Notes: generated by a model not told the origin, from the sequence alone. A stretch of 64,000 nt of DNA from WHSW01 sp963749365 (GCA_963749365.1 CAVVME010000004.1:666865-730864), one strand, 5' to 3'. Counted from the first letter of the stretch, positions 50,546-60,245 are shown. Translations and numbers: made by a program.

Positions 50546-52159
50546 TCAGGCCGCCTCGGCATCAGGTACGTCGGGTCCAGCTCGCGACTCCACCAGACGC
50601 TCGGCAGGCATCTTGCGCGTGCCCCAAAATGAGGCAAGCACTATGAACCCGGCGAACAGGAAGGCCGTCTTCAAGGCGTTGAGCTGGGCGTCCTCGTAGC
50701 CCTCGACCAGGGCGTCGACTTCCTCGGGCGCGGCGCCGGCATCGGTTGCCGCCGTCCGGACCTCGTCCGAGGAAATGAAGCTAACCCCGCTGGCGATCGT
50801 CGTCTCGACCTGCTGCTGGGCCTCGGCTGATACCCGCGGATCGGCGGCGATGTTATTCGTAAAGGCGGTGATCAGCCCGGTGATGACGACGGCGCCTAGC
50901 AGCGCCGTGCCGAGCGACGAGCCAAGCTGCTGCGCCGTGTTCTGGAGGCCGCCCGCCTCGCTTCGATCGCCGTCTGTCACCGACGATTGCGCGACGTTTC
51001 CGAGCTGAGAGATGATCAGGCCCATGCCGATCCCTAGCACGCCCATGGCGAGGAGAAAGCTGGCGTTGTCGAGCTCAGGCTCCACAACGCCAAGAAGCAA
51101 CAACGTCGAAAGGAACGTGACAACAAGTCCGGCGCGCACGAGCGGGCGGGGCGCGAAACGTGACGTAAGCGCTGAGCCGCCAAGCGCGGCCACGAACAGC
51201 CCGACCGAAGCGGGGAGCATTCGCACGCCGGTCTCGAGCGCGTCGAGCCCTTGTACGACCTGGAGGTAAAGGGGCACGGTGAAGAAGATCCCCATTAGGA
51301 TCAAGTTCTGAGCCAGCAGCATCGAAAGGGCGCCGCGGAACCTGCCGACCCCGAACAAGCGGAAGTGGACCAGGGGATCGGATCCCTGCTTCTCGCGACG
51401 GCGCTCCCAGGTCCGAAACCCCGCGAGGACGAGCAGGCCAGCCGCGATCACGAAGGGCGTCAGCGAGAACCCGAAGGGCTCGACCGGTGAGTTGAGGGGC
51501 CGCAGCCAGCCCCAGTTACTCGCCTGCAGGACGCCGATGACTACCGTCGCCATCCCGAGGGCGGCAAGGACCGAGCCGACCCAGTCCAGCCGGGGCGGAC
51601 TCCCTTCCTGCTCGGGCTCGCGCAGGTACCTGGTCCCGAAGAGGATCAGCGCCGCGACCACCACCTCGCCGACGAAGACCACGCGCCATGTGAGCTCGGT
51701 CGTCGCCCACCCGCCGAGAATCGGCCCAACCGCGATCCCAGCTCCGGCGACGCCCCCGAGCACTCCATAGGCGATCGCCCTCTGGGAGCCGGCGTAATTG
51801 CCCGCAACGAGGGCGACGAGCGCCGGCAGCACCATCGCCGCCCCGATCCCTTCGAGGACCGACCACCCGAGCATTAGCGTCGGGACGCTCCACGAGGCCG
51901 CTGTGAGCGCCGATCCCGACGCGTAGATCACGAGCCCGATCGTGAAGACTCTTCGGCGGCCCCAGATGTCGCCGAGCTTGGCGCCGGTGACCATCAGCGC
52001 TGCCATCACGAGCGCGTACAGCGCGATCACGGTCTGAATCGTCGTCACCGTCGTGTCGAAGTCCGCGACCAGTTGCGAGATCGCGACGTTCATTACGGCC
52101 TGGTCGAGGACCATCAGGAACTGGGCAGCCGCGAGGACAACGAGGATCGGCCACTTCAT
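50546..52159 (-). CDS. MFS drug exporter, DHA2 (EmrB/QacA) type
   Basis: A 537-residue transporter with about 14 membrane helices. LDQAVMNVAISQLVADFD, GAKLGDIWGRRRVF (motif A) and GPILGGWATTELTWRVVF (motif C-like) place it in the DHA2 drug:H+ antiporter group. The ATG gives MKWPILVVLAAAQFLMVLDQ and is preceded by CAGGGA; a TTG nine codons further up is possible. It is divergent from the BrkB-like gene. The plus-strand stretch 50384-50545 holds no convincing gene. Confidence 0.92.
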   Translation of the reverse strand: MKWPILVVLAAAQFLMVLDQAVMNVAISQLVADFDTTVTTIQTVIALYALVMAALMVTGAKLGDIWGRRRVFTIGLVIYASGSALTAASWSVPTLMLGWSVLEGIGAAMVLPALVALVAGNYAGSQRAIAYGVLGGVAGAGIAVGPILGGWATTELTWRVVFVGEVVVAALILFGTRYLREPEQEGSPPRLDWVGSVLAALGMATVVIGVLQASNWGWLRPLNSPVEPFGFSLTPFVIAAGLLVLAGFRTWERRREKQGSDPLVHFRLFGVGRFRGALSMLLAQNLILMGIFFTVPLYLQVVQGLDALETGVRMLPASVGLFVAALGGSALTSRFAPRPLVRAGLVVTFLSTLLLLGVVEPELDNASFLLAMGVLGIGMGLIISQLGNVAQSSVTDGDRSEAGGLQNTAQQLGSSLGTALLGAVVITGLITAFTNNIAADPRVSAEAQQQVETTIASGVSFISSDEVRTAATDAGAAPEEVDALVEGYEDAQLNALKTAFLFAGFIVLASFWGTRKMPAERLVESRAGPDVPDAEAA

Positions 52160-52185
52160 CCGCGATCCCTGCCGATGATCGACCA

Positions 52186-53265
52186 ATGGTTGGGGGTTCC
52201 CATGATGCAGACGCTGCCGAACGGCGCGCTTACCGGGGCATCCTATTCGTGAGCGTAGTGGGCTCTCGCTTCGCCCACGTTAGGCTCGCGTCGTTGCAAG
52301 TTCCGCGAGGTCGACGGAGGCTGGGTCGCCGCGGTTTCGACCGCGAGCGGGCGATTCGAACCCTGACGTTCTGGCTGAGGCCGGCCTTCGTCCTGCGTGT
52401 CGTCCACCGCTTTCAGACGATTGCAGGGTTCGATCGCGCCCTTGCGCTGGCCTCCATCGCGCTGACCGCGCTGATCCCGCTCGTGATCGTTGGCGGCGCG
52501 GTTCTGACGGAGATCGGAGCGGATGACACCGCCGACCGAATCATCGAGCGCTACGACCTCACCGGGGGCGGGGCCGATGCGGTCGAGCTTCTCCTCTCAC
52601 CTACCGGCGACACGACCGCGAGCGTTGACGTCTTGAGTGCCCTGTTCGTCCTGCTCGCGATGCTGAGCCTGACGCGAGCGGTGCAGCGGCTGGTCGAGGT
52701 GACCTGGGAGCTGGATGCGCTCAGCATGCGCAATATGCTCAACGGCCTGCTCTGGGCGGGCGGATTCGTGGCATACCTGGTGGCCGCCAGCTTGCTCCAT
52801 GCTCTCGTCGGCCGGGGGAGCCTCGAGCTGGGCGCGTCCCTGGTGGTGCTGCCCATGACCGCGGTCTTCGTCGTCTGGGGGAGTTGGATCCTCAGTGCGA
52901 AGCGGATCGATTTGTCGGACCTGCTGCCCTTCGGCCTGATTGCGTCGATTCTGGTGGCGGCCTACTCCGTCGGCGCGACCGCCTATGTGCCCCGGCTGTT
53001 CAGCTCCTACACCACCGACTATGGCGTTGTCGGCGCGGTCTTGGCGATCATCTCGACCCTGTTTTGCCTCATGCTCGTCGTTGTCGGTTCGGCGGCGCTT
53101 GGACGCGAGGTTGGCGACGAGCTCGAGCGAATTCGTCGCGGCGAGCGACCGCCTGATCACGAGGTCCGCCGCCAGTGGGACAACGTGGTCGGCGAGGCGC
53201 GATCGCGCTGGCAGGTCGCTCGCGAGCGGGTCGACTATCGCCGCCGCCGGAGAGGACCGCGGTAG
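52186..53265 (+). CDS. YihY/BrkB-like membrane protein
   Basis: A 359-residue protein with six membrane helices from about residue 80 onward. FDRALALASIALTALIPLVIV and LVEVTWELDALSMRNMLNGL fit the YihY/UPF0761 (BrkB) family, whose function is not established despite old names (virulence factor, RNase BN). The first 60 residues are Arg-rich and may not be translated; GTG codons near 52249 are alternative starts. The C-terminus is a basic tail. Confidence 0.75.
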   Translation: MVGGSHDADAAERRAYRGILFVSVVGSRFAHVRLASLQVPRGRRRLGRRGFDRERAIRTLTFWLRPAFVLRVVHRFQTIAGFDRALALASIALTALIPLVIVGGAVLTEIGADDTADRIIERYDLTGGGADAVELLLSPTGDTTASVDVLSALFVLLAMLSLTRAVQRLVEVTWELDALSMRNMLNGLLWAGGFVAYLVAASLLHALVGRGSLELGASLVVLPMTAVFVVWGSWILSAKRIDLSDLLPFGLIASILVAAYSVGATAYVPRLFSSYTTDYGVVGAVLAIISTLFCLMLVVVGSAALGREVGDELERIRRGERPPDHEVRRQWDNVVGEARSRWQVARERVDYRRRRRGPR

Positions 53266-53345
53266 GCTTGGCCCGGTGCTTGGGAGGGCCGGTTCGCCTG
53301 ATCGGCACGGGCGTCCTGCTCAACGGAATTGCCTTCCTGACCATC

Positions 53346-53437
53346 AGACGGCCTCGAGCAGGTTCTTGAACTCGGCGGCTGTCAACTCGTCTCGGCGGCC
53401 TTCGTCCCCGGTGCTCATCGTGTCCCCCGTTGTCGCC
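53346..53437. repeat. 92-bp direct repeat, copy B (5' end of cyclase gene)
   Basis: Same orientation as copy A (46912-47003), 87 of 92 positions identical. On the minus strand it encodes MSTGDEGRRDELTAAEFKNL and LEAV and then stops. It lies directly upstream of the sugar-kinase stop codon and is a non-functional fragment. Confidence 0.85.
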
Positions 53438-53443
53438 TCATCG

Positions 53444-54271
53444 TCAGGGTCCCTCGCGAATCTGCCCCGCGTAGGGCCCCCGGCCGGTCACGACCGCCGC
53501 GCCACAGCGCGCCCCGAGCACCGCGGCTTCCTGGACCGAGTGGCCCTGCGCAAGCCCGAAGGTCAGACCCGCCGCAAAGGAATCCCCAGCGCCGTAGGTG
53601 TCGACAGCAGGGCCAGGCAGCGGCGGGGCGGCCCAGTCGCTGCGGGCGTCATCGGCCGCCTCGAGGACGCCACCGGCGGCACCCGAGGTGCGCGCAACGA
53701 AACGTGGCGGCGGCTCGACCTCTCCCGGCGTGTAGCGCTCGCCCTCGTCCTCGGCGCTTGATACGAGCACGTCGATCTCGACGCCCGCCATGACCAGCGA
53801 ATCGACCGCGCGCACGGTCGAGACGAGCCGGCGCGCCGCTCGCGCCGCCCGGACCGACCCGGGATCGCCCGCCGTGAGATACACGGCATCGGCGCCGTCG
53901 AGCTCGGCCCAGGGAAGCGGGTCATCCGCGTGTGGTCCCAAGCGCTGGCCAATCACGGTGATCGTGCGCTCGGCGTTGGCATCCAGGTGGACGAAGGCCC
54001 TCCGTTGCGGCTCGGATCGCCATGCCGCCTCGACCCGGACGCCGAGAGCCTCCAGCTCTCGCTTCGCTCGATGCCCGAGGTCGTCATCGCCGAGCGCGGT
54101 GAGGAAGAGGCACTCGCCGGCCAGACGCGCAAGCTGCACGGCCGCGACGGCTCCTCCGCCTGCCGGTTCCTCCCAGTCCTCCAGTGCCTGAACGATCGCG
54201 CCGGGTTCGGGCACGGCCTCCACCCGCGCGAATTCGGCCCACTCGACGTGCCCGACGACTGCTACCCGCAT
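53444..54271 (-). CDS. PfkB-family carbohydrate kinase
   Basis: A 275-residue ribokinase-type kinase. The N-terminal VAVVGHVEWAEFARVEAVPE and PAGGGAVAAVQLARLAG are typical, and DTYGAGDSFAAGLTFGL (near residue 222) is the PfkB signature with the catalytic Asp. It phosphorylates a sugar or nucleoside with ATP; the specific substrate is unknown. It is followed downstream by the cyclase-derived repeat. The 173 bp between it and the epimerase gene hold nothing recognisable. Confidence 0.9.
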   Translation of the reverse strand: MRVAVVGHVEWAEFARVEAVPEPGAIVQALEDWEEPAGGGAVAAVQLARLAGECLFLTALGDDDLGHRAKRELEALGVRVEAAWRSEPQRRAFVHLDANAERTITVIGQRLGPHADDPLPWAELDGADAVYLTAGDPGSVRAARAARRLVSTVRAVDSLVMAGVEIDVLVSSAEDEGERYTPGEVEPPPRFVARTSGAAGGVLEAADDARSDWAAPPLPGPAVDTYGAGDSFAAGLTFGLAQGHSVQEAAVLGARCGAAVVTGRGPYAGQIREGP

Positions 54272-54444
54272 CGGGCTGGGTAGTCTCGCAGGCGCTGAAT
54301 CGGCTCGACGCGACCCCGACAGTGCTGATCGCCCGCCGACGCCGCCGGCCGGGATGGACCGTCTGGTTGAAACGTGCTCGATTGGGGAGGGGGCCTCGAT
54401 GTGCTGGCCGCACTGCGCGACGACGAGCCGCAGAATCGTGTCGC

Positions 54445-55407
54445 CTAGTCGCGGCTCGGCTGGTGGTCGAGCTCCGCAACGGTGATCGAGAAGGTCGCCT
54501 CGTAACGCCCACCAGGCTCGACCAGTGGAAGGTCAGGACCGCCCGCGACGAGAGCGTTGGTCGGCGCCGTCATCGGCTCGAAGGCCACTACATCGTCCTC
54601 GGCAGGCGCGAAGACCTGAGCGAAGCGGTATCCGGGACCGATGGAGAGCTCGATTCGTCGACCTCCGCCGGCGAGAACGAACGGTTCGGCGTCGGCCGGG
54701 GCCAGGTACTCGTCGTCGAAGGTCCTGGAGCCGAGCGGACCGCTGTCGACCTGGACCGGGTCGCGCTCGCCGGTCGGGAGCATGCGTGGGTTGAGCTGCA
54801 GGCGCTCACGGACCGGGATCTTCACCTCCCAGTCCTCACGACCGATCCCGGGCAGGCGCAGATAGGGGTGATAGCCGAACGAGATCGGCACCTCTGCGTC
54901 CCCGGACGCATGCACGGCCGTGGCCAGGCTCAGTGTCGTATCTCGAAGGGTCGCCTCGAACCGCACCTGATGTGGGAACGGGAACGCGGCGATCAGCTCC
55001 TCGTGCCCGGCGAAGTCGAAGCTGGCGGACAGCACGCCGCCGCTGCCCACGGCCTCGTGTCTGTCCACCTCCCATCCGCTTGCCGCAGCGAGCAGCCCGT
55101 GGATCGGCAGTCCGCCGGGCCCAAGCGCGATCGGCGCTGAACCCGAGTCGAGGACGACTTCCCTGCCGAGGACCGAGAAGCGCGGCCGCGCGACGCGATT
55201 CGCCCAAGGATGAAGCAGCGGGATGCCCATCGTCGATCGCTGCTCGATGTACGTGCGCAGACCTCCACGCTGGCCGAGCAGCTCCTCCCCGCGATGGCGC
55301 AGCGAGCACCCGACCATCCCCGCGCTGGGGACGAAGGCGGCCTCGACACGCGCGTCGGTCGCCAGCGTCAGCGCGGGCAATCCCTCGACCATCCGCCTAC
55401 CGATCAT
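54445..55407 (-). CDS. Aldose 1-epimerase-like protein
   Basis: A 320-residue galactose-mutarotase-fold protein. GLPIHGLLAAASGW contains the first catalytic histidine region (near residue 106), SFGYHPYLRLPG the second, and VAFEPMTAPTNAL the catalytic glutamate (near 277). It interconverts anomers of a free sugar or a sugar phosphate. It is divergent from the zwf operon, which it may serve. Confidence 0.88.
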   Translation of the reverse strand: MIGRRMVEGLPALTLATDARVEAAFVPSAGMVGCSLRHRGEELLGQRGGLRTYIEQRSTMGIPLLHPWANRVARPRFSVLGREVVLDSGSAPIALGPGGLPIHGLLAAASGWEVDRHEAVGSGGVLSASFDFAGHEELIAAFPFPHQVRFEATLRDTTLSLATAVHASGDAEVPISFGYHPYLRLPGIGREDWEVKIPVRERLQLNPRMLPTGERDPVQVDSGPLGSRTFDDEYLAPADAEPFVLAGGGRRIELSIGPGYRFAQVFAPAEDDVVAFEPMTAPTNALVAGGPDLPLVEPGGRYEATFSITVAELDHQPSRD

Positions 55408-55473
55408 GCGGTGCCCAGTCTGATCGATCGAGTTCTGGTCGTTGGCACGAGCTCAGCCTTGCAGCAGTGCGAA

Positions 55474-55479
55474 TAGGAT
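55474..55479 (+). promoter_or_regulatory. -10-like hexamer (TAGGAT) for the zwf operon
   Basis: TAGGAT ends 6 bp before the GTG of zwf, with no ribosome-binding site between. It would make the first message of the zwf-GH15-ndh-cydAB operon leaderless. Confidence 0.4.
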
Positions 55480-55485
55480 GCGGTC

Positions 55486-56880
55486 GTGGCGAGGAGAGAC
55501 GTTCGGCCGTGCGACGTCTTCGTGATCTTCGGGATCACCGGTGATCTGGCGAAGGTGATGACCTTCCACTCGCTCTACCGGCTCGAGCAGCGCGGCCTGC
55601 TCGACTGTCCAATCGTCGGCGTCGCGGGCGACGATTGGTCTGACGAGGACCTTCGCGAGCATGCCCGCGCCGCGATCGAGGGTGCCGGCGAGAAGTTGAA
55701 GCCCAAGGTCTTCAACCGGTTGCTCAAGCGCTTCTCGTACGTTCAGGGCGACTTCGCCGCCGACGAGACCTACGAGCGCGTGGCCAGGCAGATCGAGGGC
55801 GCGAAGAGCCCGGTCTTCTACCTCGAGATCCCGCCGTCGCTGTTCGGGATGGTCGTCAAAGGGCTCGCCGACGCGAAGCTGACCGCGGACGCCGCAATCG
55901 TGGTCGAGAAGCCGTTCGGCCACGACCTCGACTCGGCCCGCCGGCTCGCCGAGGAGCTCCATCAGTACATCGACGAGTCACAGCTCTACCGAATCGACCA
56001 CTTCCTCGGCAAGATGGGACTCGCCGAGATCCTCTACTTGCGCTTCGCCAACACGATGTTCGAGCCGGTCTGGAACCGAAACCACATCGCCTGCGTGCAG
56101 ATCACGATGGCCGAGGACTTCGGGGTCGCGGATCGCGGCCACTTCTACGACCCGGTTGGCGCGCTTCGAGACGTCGTCGTCAACCACCTGATGCAGGTCG
56201 TGGCGGCGGCCGCGATGGAGCCGCCGGCCGGCCGGGCGGCGCGCCCGCTGAAAGATGCAATGTTCGCCGTTTTCGCGGCGATGCCGGCCGGTGACCCCGC
56301 CGAATACGTCCGCGGGCAGCACGAGGGCTACCGCAAGGTCAACGGCGTGGCCAAGAACTCGACCACCGAGACCTACGCCGCAGCACGCTTCGAGATCGAC
56401 AACTGGCGCTGGGAGGGAGTTCCGTTCTTCATCCGCACCGGAAAGCTGCTTCCGGCGACGCAGACGGAGCTGCGTTTGATCTTCGAGCACCCGCCACGAC
56501 TTGGGTTCACCCCCTACCGACGGCCCGAGCCCGACCAGCTGGTGATGAAGCTCGATCCCTCGACCGGGATCAGGTTGCTGATCGACGCCCAGCGGAGCGA
56601 TACCCGCGAGCCAGAGCGGATCAACCTCGAGATGGAGTTCGCCGAAGAGGGGGGCGAGGGTCCGACCCCTTATGAGGTCCTGCTCCATGCCGCGATGCAG
56701 CGCGACAGCACCCGCTTCACGCGCCAGGACAACATCGAGCAAACCTGGCGGATCATGCAGCCACTGCTCGACAAGCCGCCGAAGGTCCACCGCTACAAGC
56801 CCGGGTCCTGGGGCCCGAAGGCCGCCGATCAGCTCGTCGCCTCCTACGGCGGCTGGCACGGGCCGTGGATCGCGCAATGA
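55486..56880 (+). CDS. zwf: Glucose-6-phosphate 1-dehydrogenase
   Basis: A 464-residue G6PD. The cofactor site is IFGITGDLAK (residues 14-23); EKPFGHDL and RIDHFLGKMGLAEILYLRFAN (near 168-188) carry the conserved active-site Lys, Asp and His, with Phe for the more usual Tyr. It oxidises glucose 6-phosphate to 6-phosphogluconolactone, producing NADPH (or NADH). It heads a tightly coupled operon; its stop overlaps the ATG of the GH15 gene. Confidence 0.95.
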   Translation: MARRDVRPCDVFVIFGITGDLAKVMTFHSLYRLEQRGLLDCPIVGVAGDDWSDEDLREHARAAIEGAGEKLKPKVFNRLLKRFSYVQGDFAADETYERVARQIEGAKSPVFYLEIPPSLFGMVVKGLADAKLTADAAIVVEKPFGHDLDSARRLAEELHQYIDESQLYRIDHFLGKMGLAEILYLRFANTMFEPVWNRNHIACVQITMAEDFGVADRGHFYDPVGALRDVVVNHLMQVVAAAAMEPPAGRAARPLKDAMFAVFAAMPAGDPAEYVRGQHEGYRKVNGVAKNSTTETYAAARFEIDNWRWEGVPFFIRTGKLLPATQTELRLIFEHPPRLGFTPYRRPEPDQLVMKLDPSTGIRLLIDAQRSDTREPERINLEMEFAEEGGEGPTPYEVLLHAAMQRDSTRFTRQDNIEQTWRIMQPLLDKPPKVHRYKPGSWGPKAADQLVASYGGWHGPWIAQ

Positions 56881-58760
56881 CCGAGGCGACCAAACCCCAG
56901 AGCGCGGCGGCGCCATCGCCGTTTCCGCCGATTGCCGACTACGCGTTCCTCTCCAACTGCCACACGGGCGCCCTCGTCGCTCCCGACGGCGCGATCGACT
57001 GGCTGTGCGTACCCCGGTTCGACTCGCCGAGCGTGTTCGGCACCCTGCTCGACCGCCAGGGCGGCTCGTTTACGTTCGCGCCGTTCGGGATCAACGTGCC
57101 GACCGCGCGAATCTACGAGCCGGGCACCAACACCCTTGCCACCACCTGGCACACCCCGACCGGTTGGGTGCTGATCCGCGACGCGCTGACCATGGGCCCG
57201 AGCCGCGGGGAGGATCGAATCACACCCCACACCCGGCCTCCCGCCGACGACGACGGGGAGCATCTCCTGGTCCGCACGGCGGTGTGCCTCGATGGGGAGG
57301 TCGAGATGGAGCTGATCTGCGAGCCGGAGTTCGACTACGGGAGGGTTCCGGCCGAGTGGAAGCTGGTCGGCGACGATCGGCGCACCGCCGACGCGACCGG
57401 GGCAGACGTGACGATCAGGCTCCGTTCCGACATCCCCCTTGGCATCGAGGGCGACTGGGTGCGTGCGCGACACGCCCTCCAGCAGGGTGATCAGATCTAC
57501 TGCTCGCTGTCGTGGGCGGAGGACCTGGCCTCGCCCGAGGACATCGACGAGGCGAACGCCCACATGGCCTCGACCGCGCGCTACTGGCGCGGCTGGCTCG
57601 GCCGGGCGCGGATGCCCGACCACCGTTGGCGGGAGCCGATCCAGCGCTCGGCGCTGGCGATCAAAGGCCTCACCTACATGCCCACCGGCGCCACCGTGGC
57701 CGCGCTCACGACCTCGTTGCCAGAAACCCCCGGGGGCGAGCGCAATTGGGACTACCGATATACCTGGATGCGCGACTCCACATTTACCCTGCAGGCGCTG
57801 CACTTCCTCAACCTCGATTGGGAGGCGGATGAGTTCATGCAGTTCGTCGCCGACCTCGAGGCCAACGAGGACGGCGCGCTGCAGATCATGTACGGAATCG
57901 ACGGGCGCCGCGATCTGACCGAGTCGACGCGCGACGAGCTCTCCGGTTATGCGGGGGCGAGCCCGGTCAGGGTCGGCAACGGCGCCTTCGATCAGCGCCA
58001 GAACGACGTCTTCGGCGCTGTGCTCGACTCGATCCATCTCCACACCCGACGCAGCCAGCGCCTGCCGCGGCGGCTGTGGCCGATCGTCCAGTCGCAGGCC
58101 GAGTGCGCGACCAGAGCCTGGCGCGACCCCGACCAGGGCATCTGGGAGGCGCGCGGCGCCCCGCAGCACTACGTCTCCTCGAAGCTGATGTGCTGGGTCG
58201 CGCTCGACCGGGCGTCGAAGCTGGGCGAGATCGCGGGCGAATCCGACCAGGCATCGACGTGGCGCGCGACCGCCGACGAGATCCGCGAAGACATCCTCGC
58301 GCACGGGGTTCGCGACAGTGTCCTGCGCCAGCACTACGACACCGATGCGCTCGACGCCTCGACGCTGCTCGCGGCGTTGTTCGGGTTCCTGCCCGGGGAC
58401 GACGAGACGCTGCGCAAGTCGGTCGACGCGATCGCCGATCAGCTGACCGAGGACGGCTTCGTCCTGCGCTACCGCACCGACGAGACCGACGATGGCCTGT
58501 CCGGCAAGGAGGGCAGCTTCCTGATCTGCTCCTTCTGGCTCGTCTCGGCGCTGGCGATCGTCGGCGAGCAGCAGGCGGCCCGCGACCTGATGGAGCGCCT
58601 GCTCAGCGTCGCCTCGCCGCTCGGGCTCTACGCCGAGGAGTTCGATACGAGCACCGGCCGGCACCTGGGCAACTTCCCCCAGGCCTTCTCGCACCTCGCG
58701 CTGATCGAGGCCGCGGCGGCGATCATCCTCGGCGAGGTGTTGCAGGAGTACGGGGCGTGA
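56877..58760 (+). CDS. GH15-family glucoamylase/trehalase-like hydrolase
   Basis: A 627-residue GH15 protein: an N-terminal beta domain (FLSNCHTGALVAPDGAIDWL) and an (alpha/alpha)6 barrel (NWDYRYTWMRDSTFTLQAL). The probable general acid is in GIWEARG (near residue 421) and the base in EEFDTSTGRHLGNFPQAFSH (near 587-606). Actinobacterial relatives are trehalases or glucan hydrolases; which one is not decided by these motifs. No signal peptide, so it acts in the cytoplasm, releasing glucose upstream of the zwf step. The ATG overlapping the zwf stop is preferred over a GTG 12 bases earlier. Confidence 0.9.
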   Translation: MTEATKPQSAAAPSPFPPIADYAFLSNCHTGALVAPDGAIDWLCVPRFDSPSVFGTLLDRQGGSFTFAPFGINVPTARIYEPGTNTLATTWHTPTGWVLIRDALTMGPSRGEDRITPHTRPPADDDGEHLLVRTAVCLDGEVEMELICEPEFDYGRVPAEWKLVGDDRRTADATGADVTIRLRSDIPLGIEGDWVRARHALQQGDQIYCSLSWAEDLASPEDIDEANAHMASTARYWRGWLGRARMPDHRWREPIQRSALAIKGLTYMPTGATVAALTTSLPETPGGERNWDYRYTWMRDSTFTLQALHFLNLDWEADEFMQFVADLEANEDGALQIMYGIDGRRDLTESTRDELSGYAGASPVRVGNGAFDQRQNDVFGAVLDSIHLHTRRSQRLPRRLWPIVQSQAECATRAWRDPDQGIWEARGAPQHYVSSKLMCWVALDRASKLGEIAGESDQASTWRATADEIREDILAHGVRDSVLRQHYDTDALDASTLLAALFGFLPGDDETLRKSVDAIADQLTEDGFVLRYRTDETDDGLSGKEGSFLICSFWLVSALAIVGEQQAARDLMERLLSVASPLGLYAEEFDTSTGRHLGNFPQAFSHLALIEAAAAIILGEVLQEYGA

Positions 58761-58933
58761 GCGACTACTCGCCAGAAGTCGACCGGGTGGTGGGCCATCT
58801 CCTCGACTTCCCCAGCATCGGCGCCGTGAACCCGGCGCTCACGGCGATCGCCAACTCCCTGCGGATCGGCGATCACCTGCTTCAGCGGCTGGGGGCAGCG
58901 GGGGCTGGACCAGAGCCCGCCCGTGGCAACTGA
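58757..58933 (+). CDS. Small hypothetical protein in the zwf-cyd operon
   Basis: A 58-codon frame whose GTG overlaps the GH15 stop (GTGA) and whose end overlaps the ndh start by 11 bp. The sequence SDYSPEVDRVVGHLLDFPSI and ALTAIANSLRIGDHLLQRLG looks like two helices. No family is recognised. The precise coupling on both sides argues that it is translated. Confidence 0.55.
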   Translation: MSDYSPEVDRVVGHLLDFPSIGAVNPALTAIANSLRIGDHLLQRLGAAGAGPEPARGN

Positions 58934-60245
58934 GGTCTCTCCAGGGCGCCGGCGAGTGGTCATCGTCGGCGGCGGGTTCGGCGGGCTTGCCGCCGCGAAG
59001 GAGTTGCGGCACGCCGACGCCGAGGTGACGCTCGTCGATCGGATGAGCCATCACCTGTTCCAGCCGCTTCTCTATCAGGGGGCGGCAGGCCGCTTGTCCG
59101 AGGGTCAGATCACCTCCCCGATCCGGGCGCTGCTGAAGCGACAGCAAAACGTCAGCGTCTTGATGGCGGAGGTGACCGCCGTCGACGTCGAGGGCCGCAG
59201 GCTGAGCCTCGACACCGGCGAGGGACTCGAGTACGACAGCTTGATTCTCGCCTGCGGCGCTGACACCTCGTACTTTGGCCACGACGAATGGCAGCAGGTG
59301 TCCTACGGCCTGAAGACCCTGGCGGATGTCGTCCGGCTTCGCGCGCACATCTTCGGCGCGTTCGAAGAGGCCGAGCGGGCAACCGACCCGGCGACGCGCG
59401 ACGAGTGGCTGACCTTTGCGGTCGTCGGAGGCGGCCCGACCGGCGTCGAGACGAGCGGCGTGCTGGCGATCCTCGCCCGCGACCTGCGGCGTGACTTCTC
59501 GCGGATCGACACAACCAAGGCCCGGGTGATCCTCGTGGATGCAGGGGAGCGCGTCGTCCCAGCGTTCAGCGAGAAGCTGTCGGCCAAGGCCGCCGAGGAG
59601 CTCAACTCGCTCGGGGTGACGGTGCGCGAGGGTCTGCAGGCTACGGCGATCGATGAGAGCGGCTTAACGGTCAAGGCGGGTGAGAGCGAGGAGCGGATCG
59701 CAGCGCGGACGGTGATCTGGGCAGCCGGTGTTCACGCGGCGAAGCTGACCGAGGTGGTGGCGCAGGCCACCGGCGCGAGCACCGACCGCGCAGGACGGAT
59801 CGAGGTCAACCCCGACTGCACGATCCCGGGTCGTCCTGAGATCTCGGCAATCGGGGACATGGCGAGCCACCCGGGCGCCGACGGCAAGCCCCTGCCCGGG
59901 CTCGCGACCGTGGCGATCCAGCAGGCTCACCACGTCGCAAAGGGGATCCTGGCCGGCCAACCGGGCGCATCGACGCCCTTCCGCTACTTCGACAAGGGCG
60001 CGCTTGCGGTGGTCGGACGCGGCAGGGCAGTGTGCGAAGTGAGGGGACGCGAGATCTCCGGGCGCCTCGCCTTCTACATGTACCTCAGCGTTCATCTGTA
60101 CTACCTGAGCGGCGTGCTGGGCAATCGACTCGGCGTGCTCAGGGCCTGGATCGAGGCGCGGTTCGGCGTGGTGGAGAACCGGGTGATTGAGGGCCGGCTG
60201 CCCACAGTCCCCGATCTGGGCGCGGAGACGAAGGCGACCGAGTGA
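58923..60245 (+). CDS. ndh: Type II NADH dehydrogenase (NDH-2)
   Basis: A 440-residue single-subunit flavoprotein that passes electrons from NADH to quinone without pumping protons. FAD motif VVIVGGGFGGLAAAKEL (residues 12-28), HHLFQPLLYQGAAGRLSEG near 43-61, NAD motif VVGGGPTGVETSGVLA near 167-182, GDMASHPGADGKPLPGLATVAIQQ near 315. C-terminal hydrophobic helices suit membrane attachment. GTG start. The stop overlaps the cydA GTG, linking NADH oxidation to the bd oxidase. Confidence 0.93.
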   Translation: MATEVSPGRRRVVIVGGGFGGLAAAKELRHADAEVTLVDRMSHHLFQPLLYQGAAGRLSEGQITSPIRALLKRQQNVSVLMAEVTAVDVEGRRLSLDTGEGLEYDSLILACGADTSYFGHDEWQQVSYGLKTLADVVRLRAHIFGAFEEAERATDPATRDEWLTFAVVGGGPTGVETSGVLAILARDLRRDFSRIDTTKARVILVDAGERVVPAFSEKLSAKAAEELNSLGVTVREGLQATAIDESGLTVKAGESEERIAARTVIWAAGVHAAKLTEVVAQATGASTDRAGRIEVNPDCTIPGRPEISAIGDMASHPGADGKPLPGLATVAIQQAHHVAKGILAGQPGASTPFRYFDKGALAVVGRGRAVCEVRGREISGRLAFYMYLSVHLYYLSGVLGNRLGVLRAWIEARFGVVENRVIEGRLPTVPDLGAETKATE

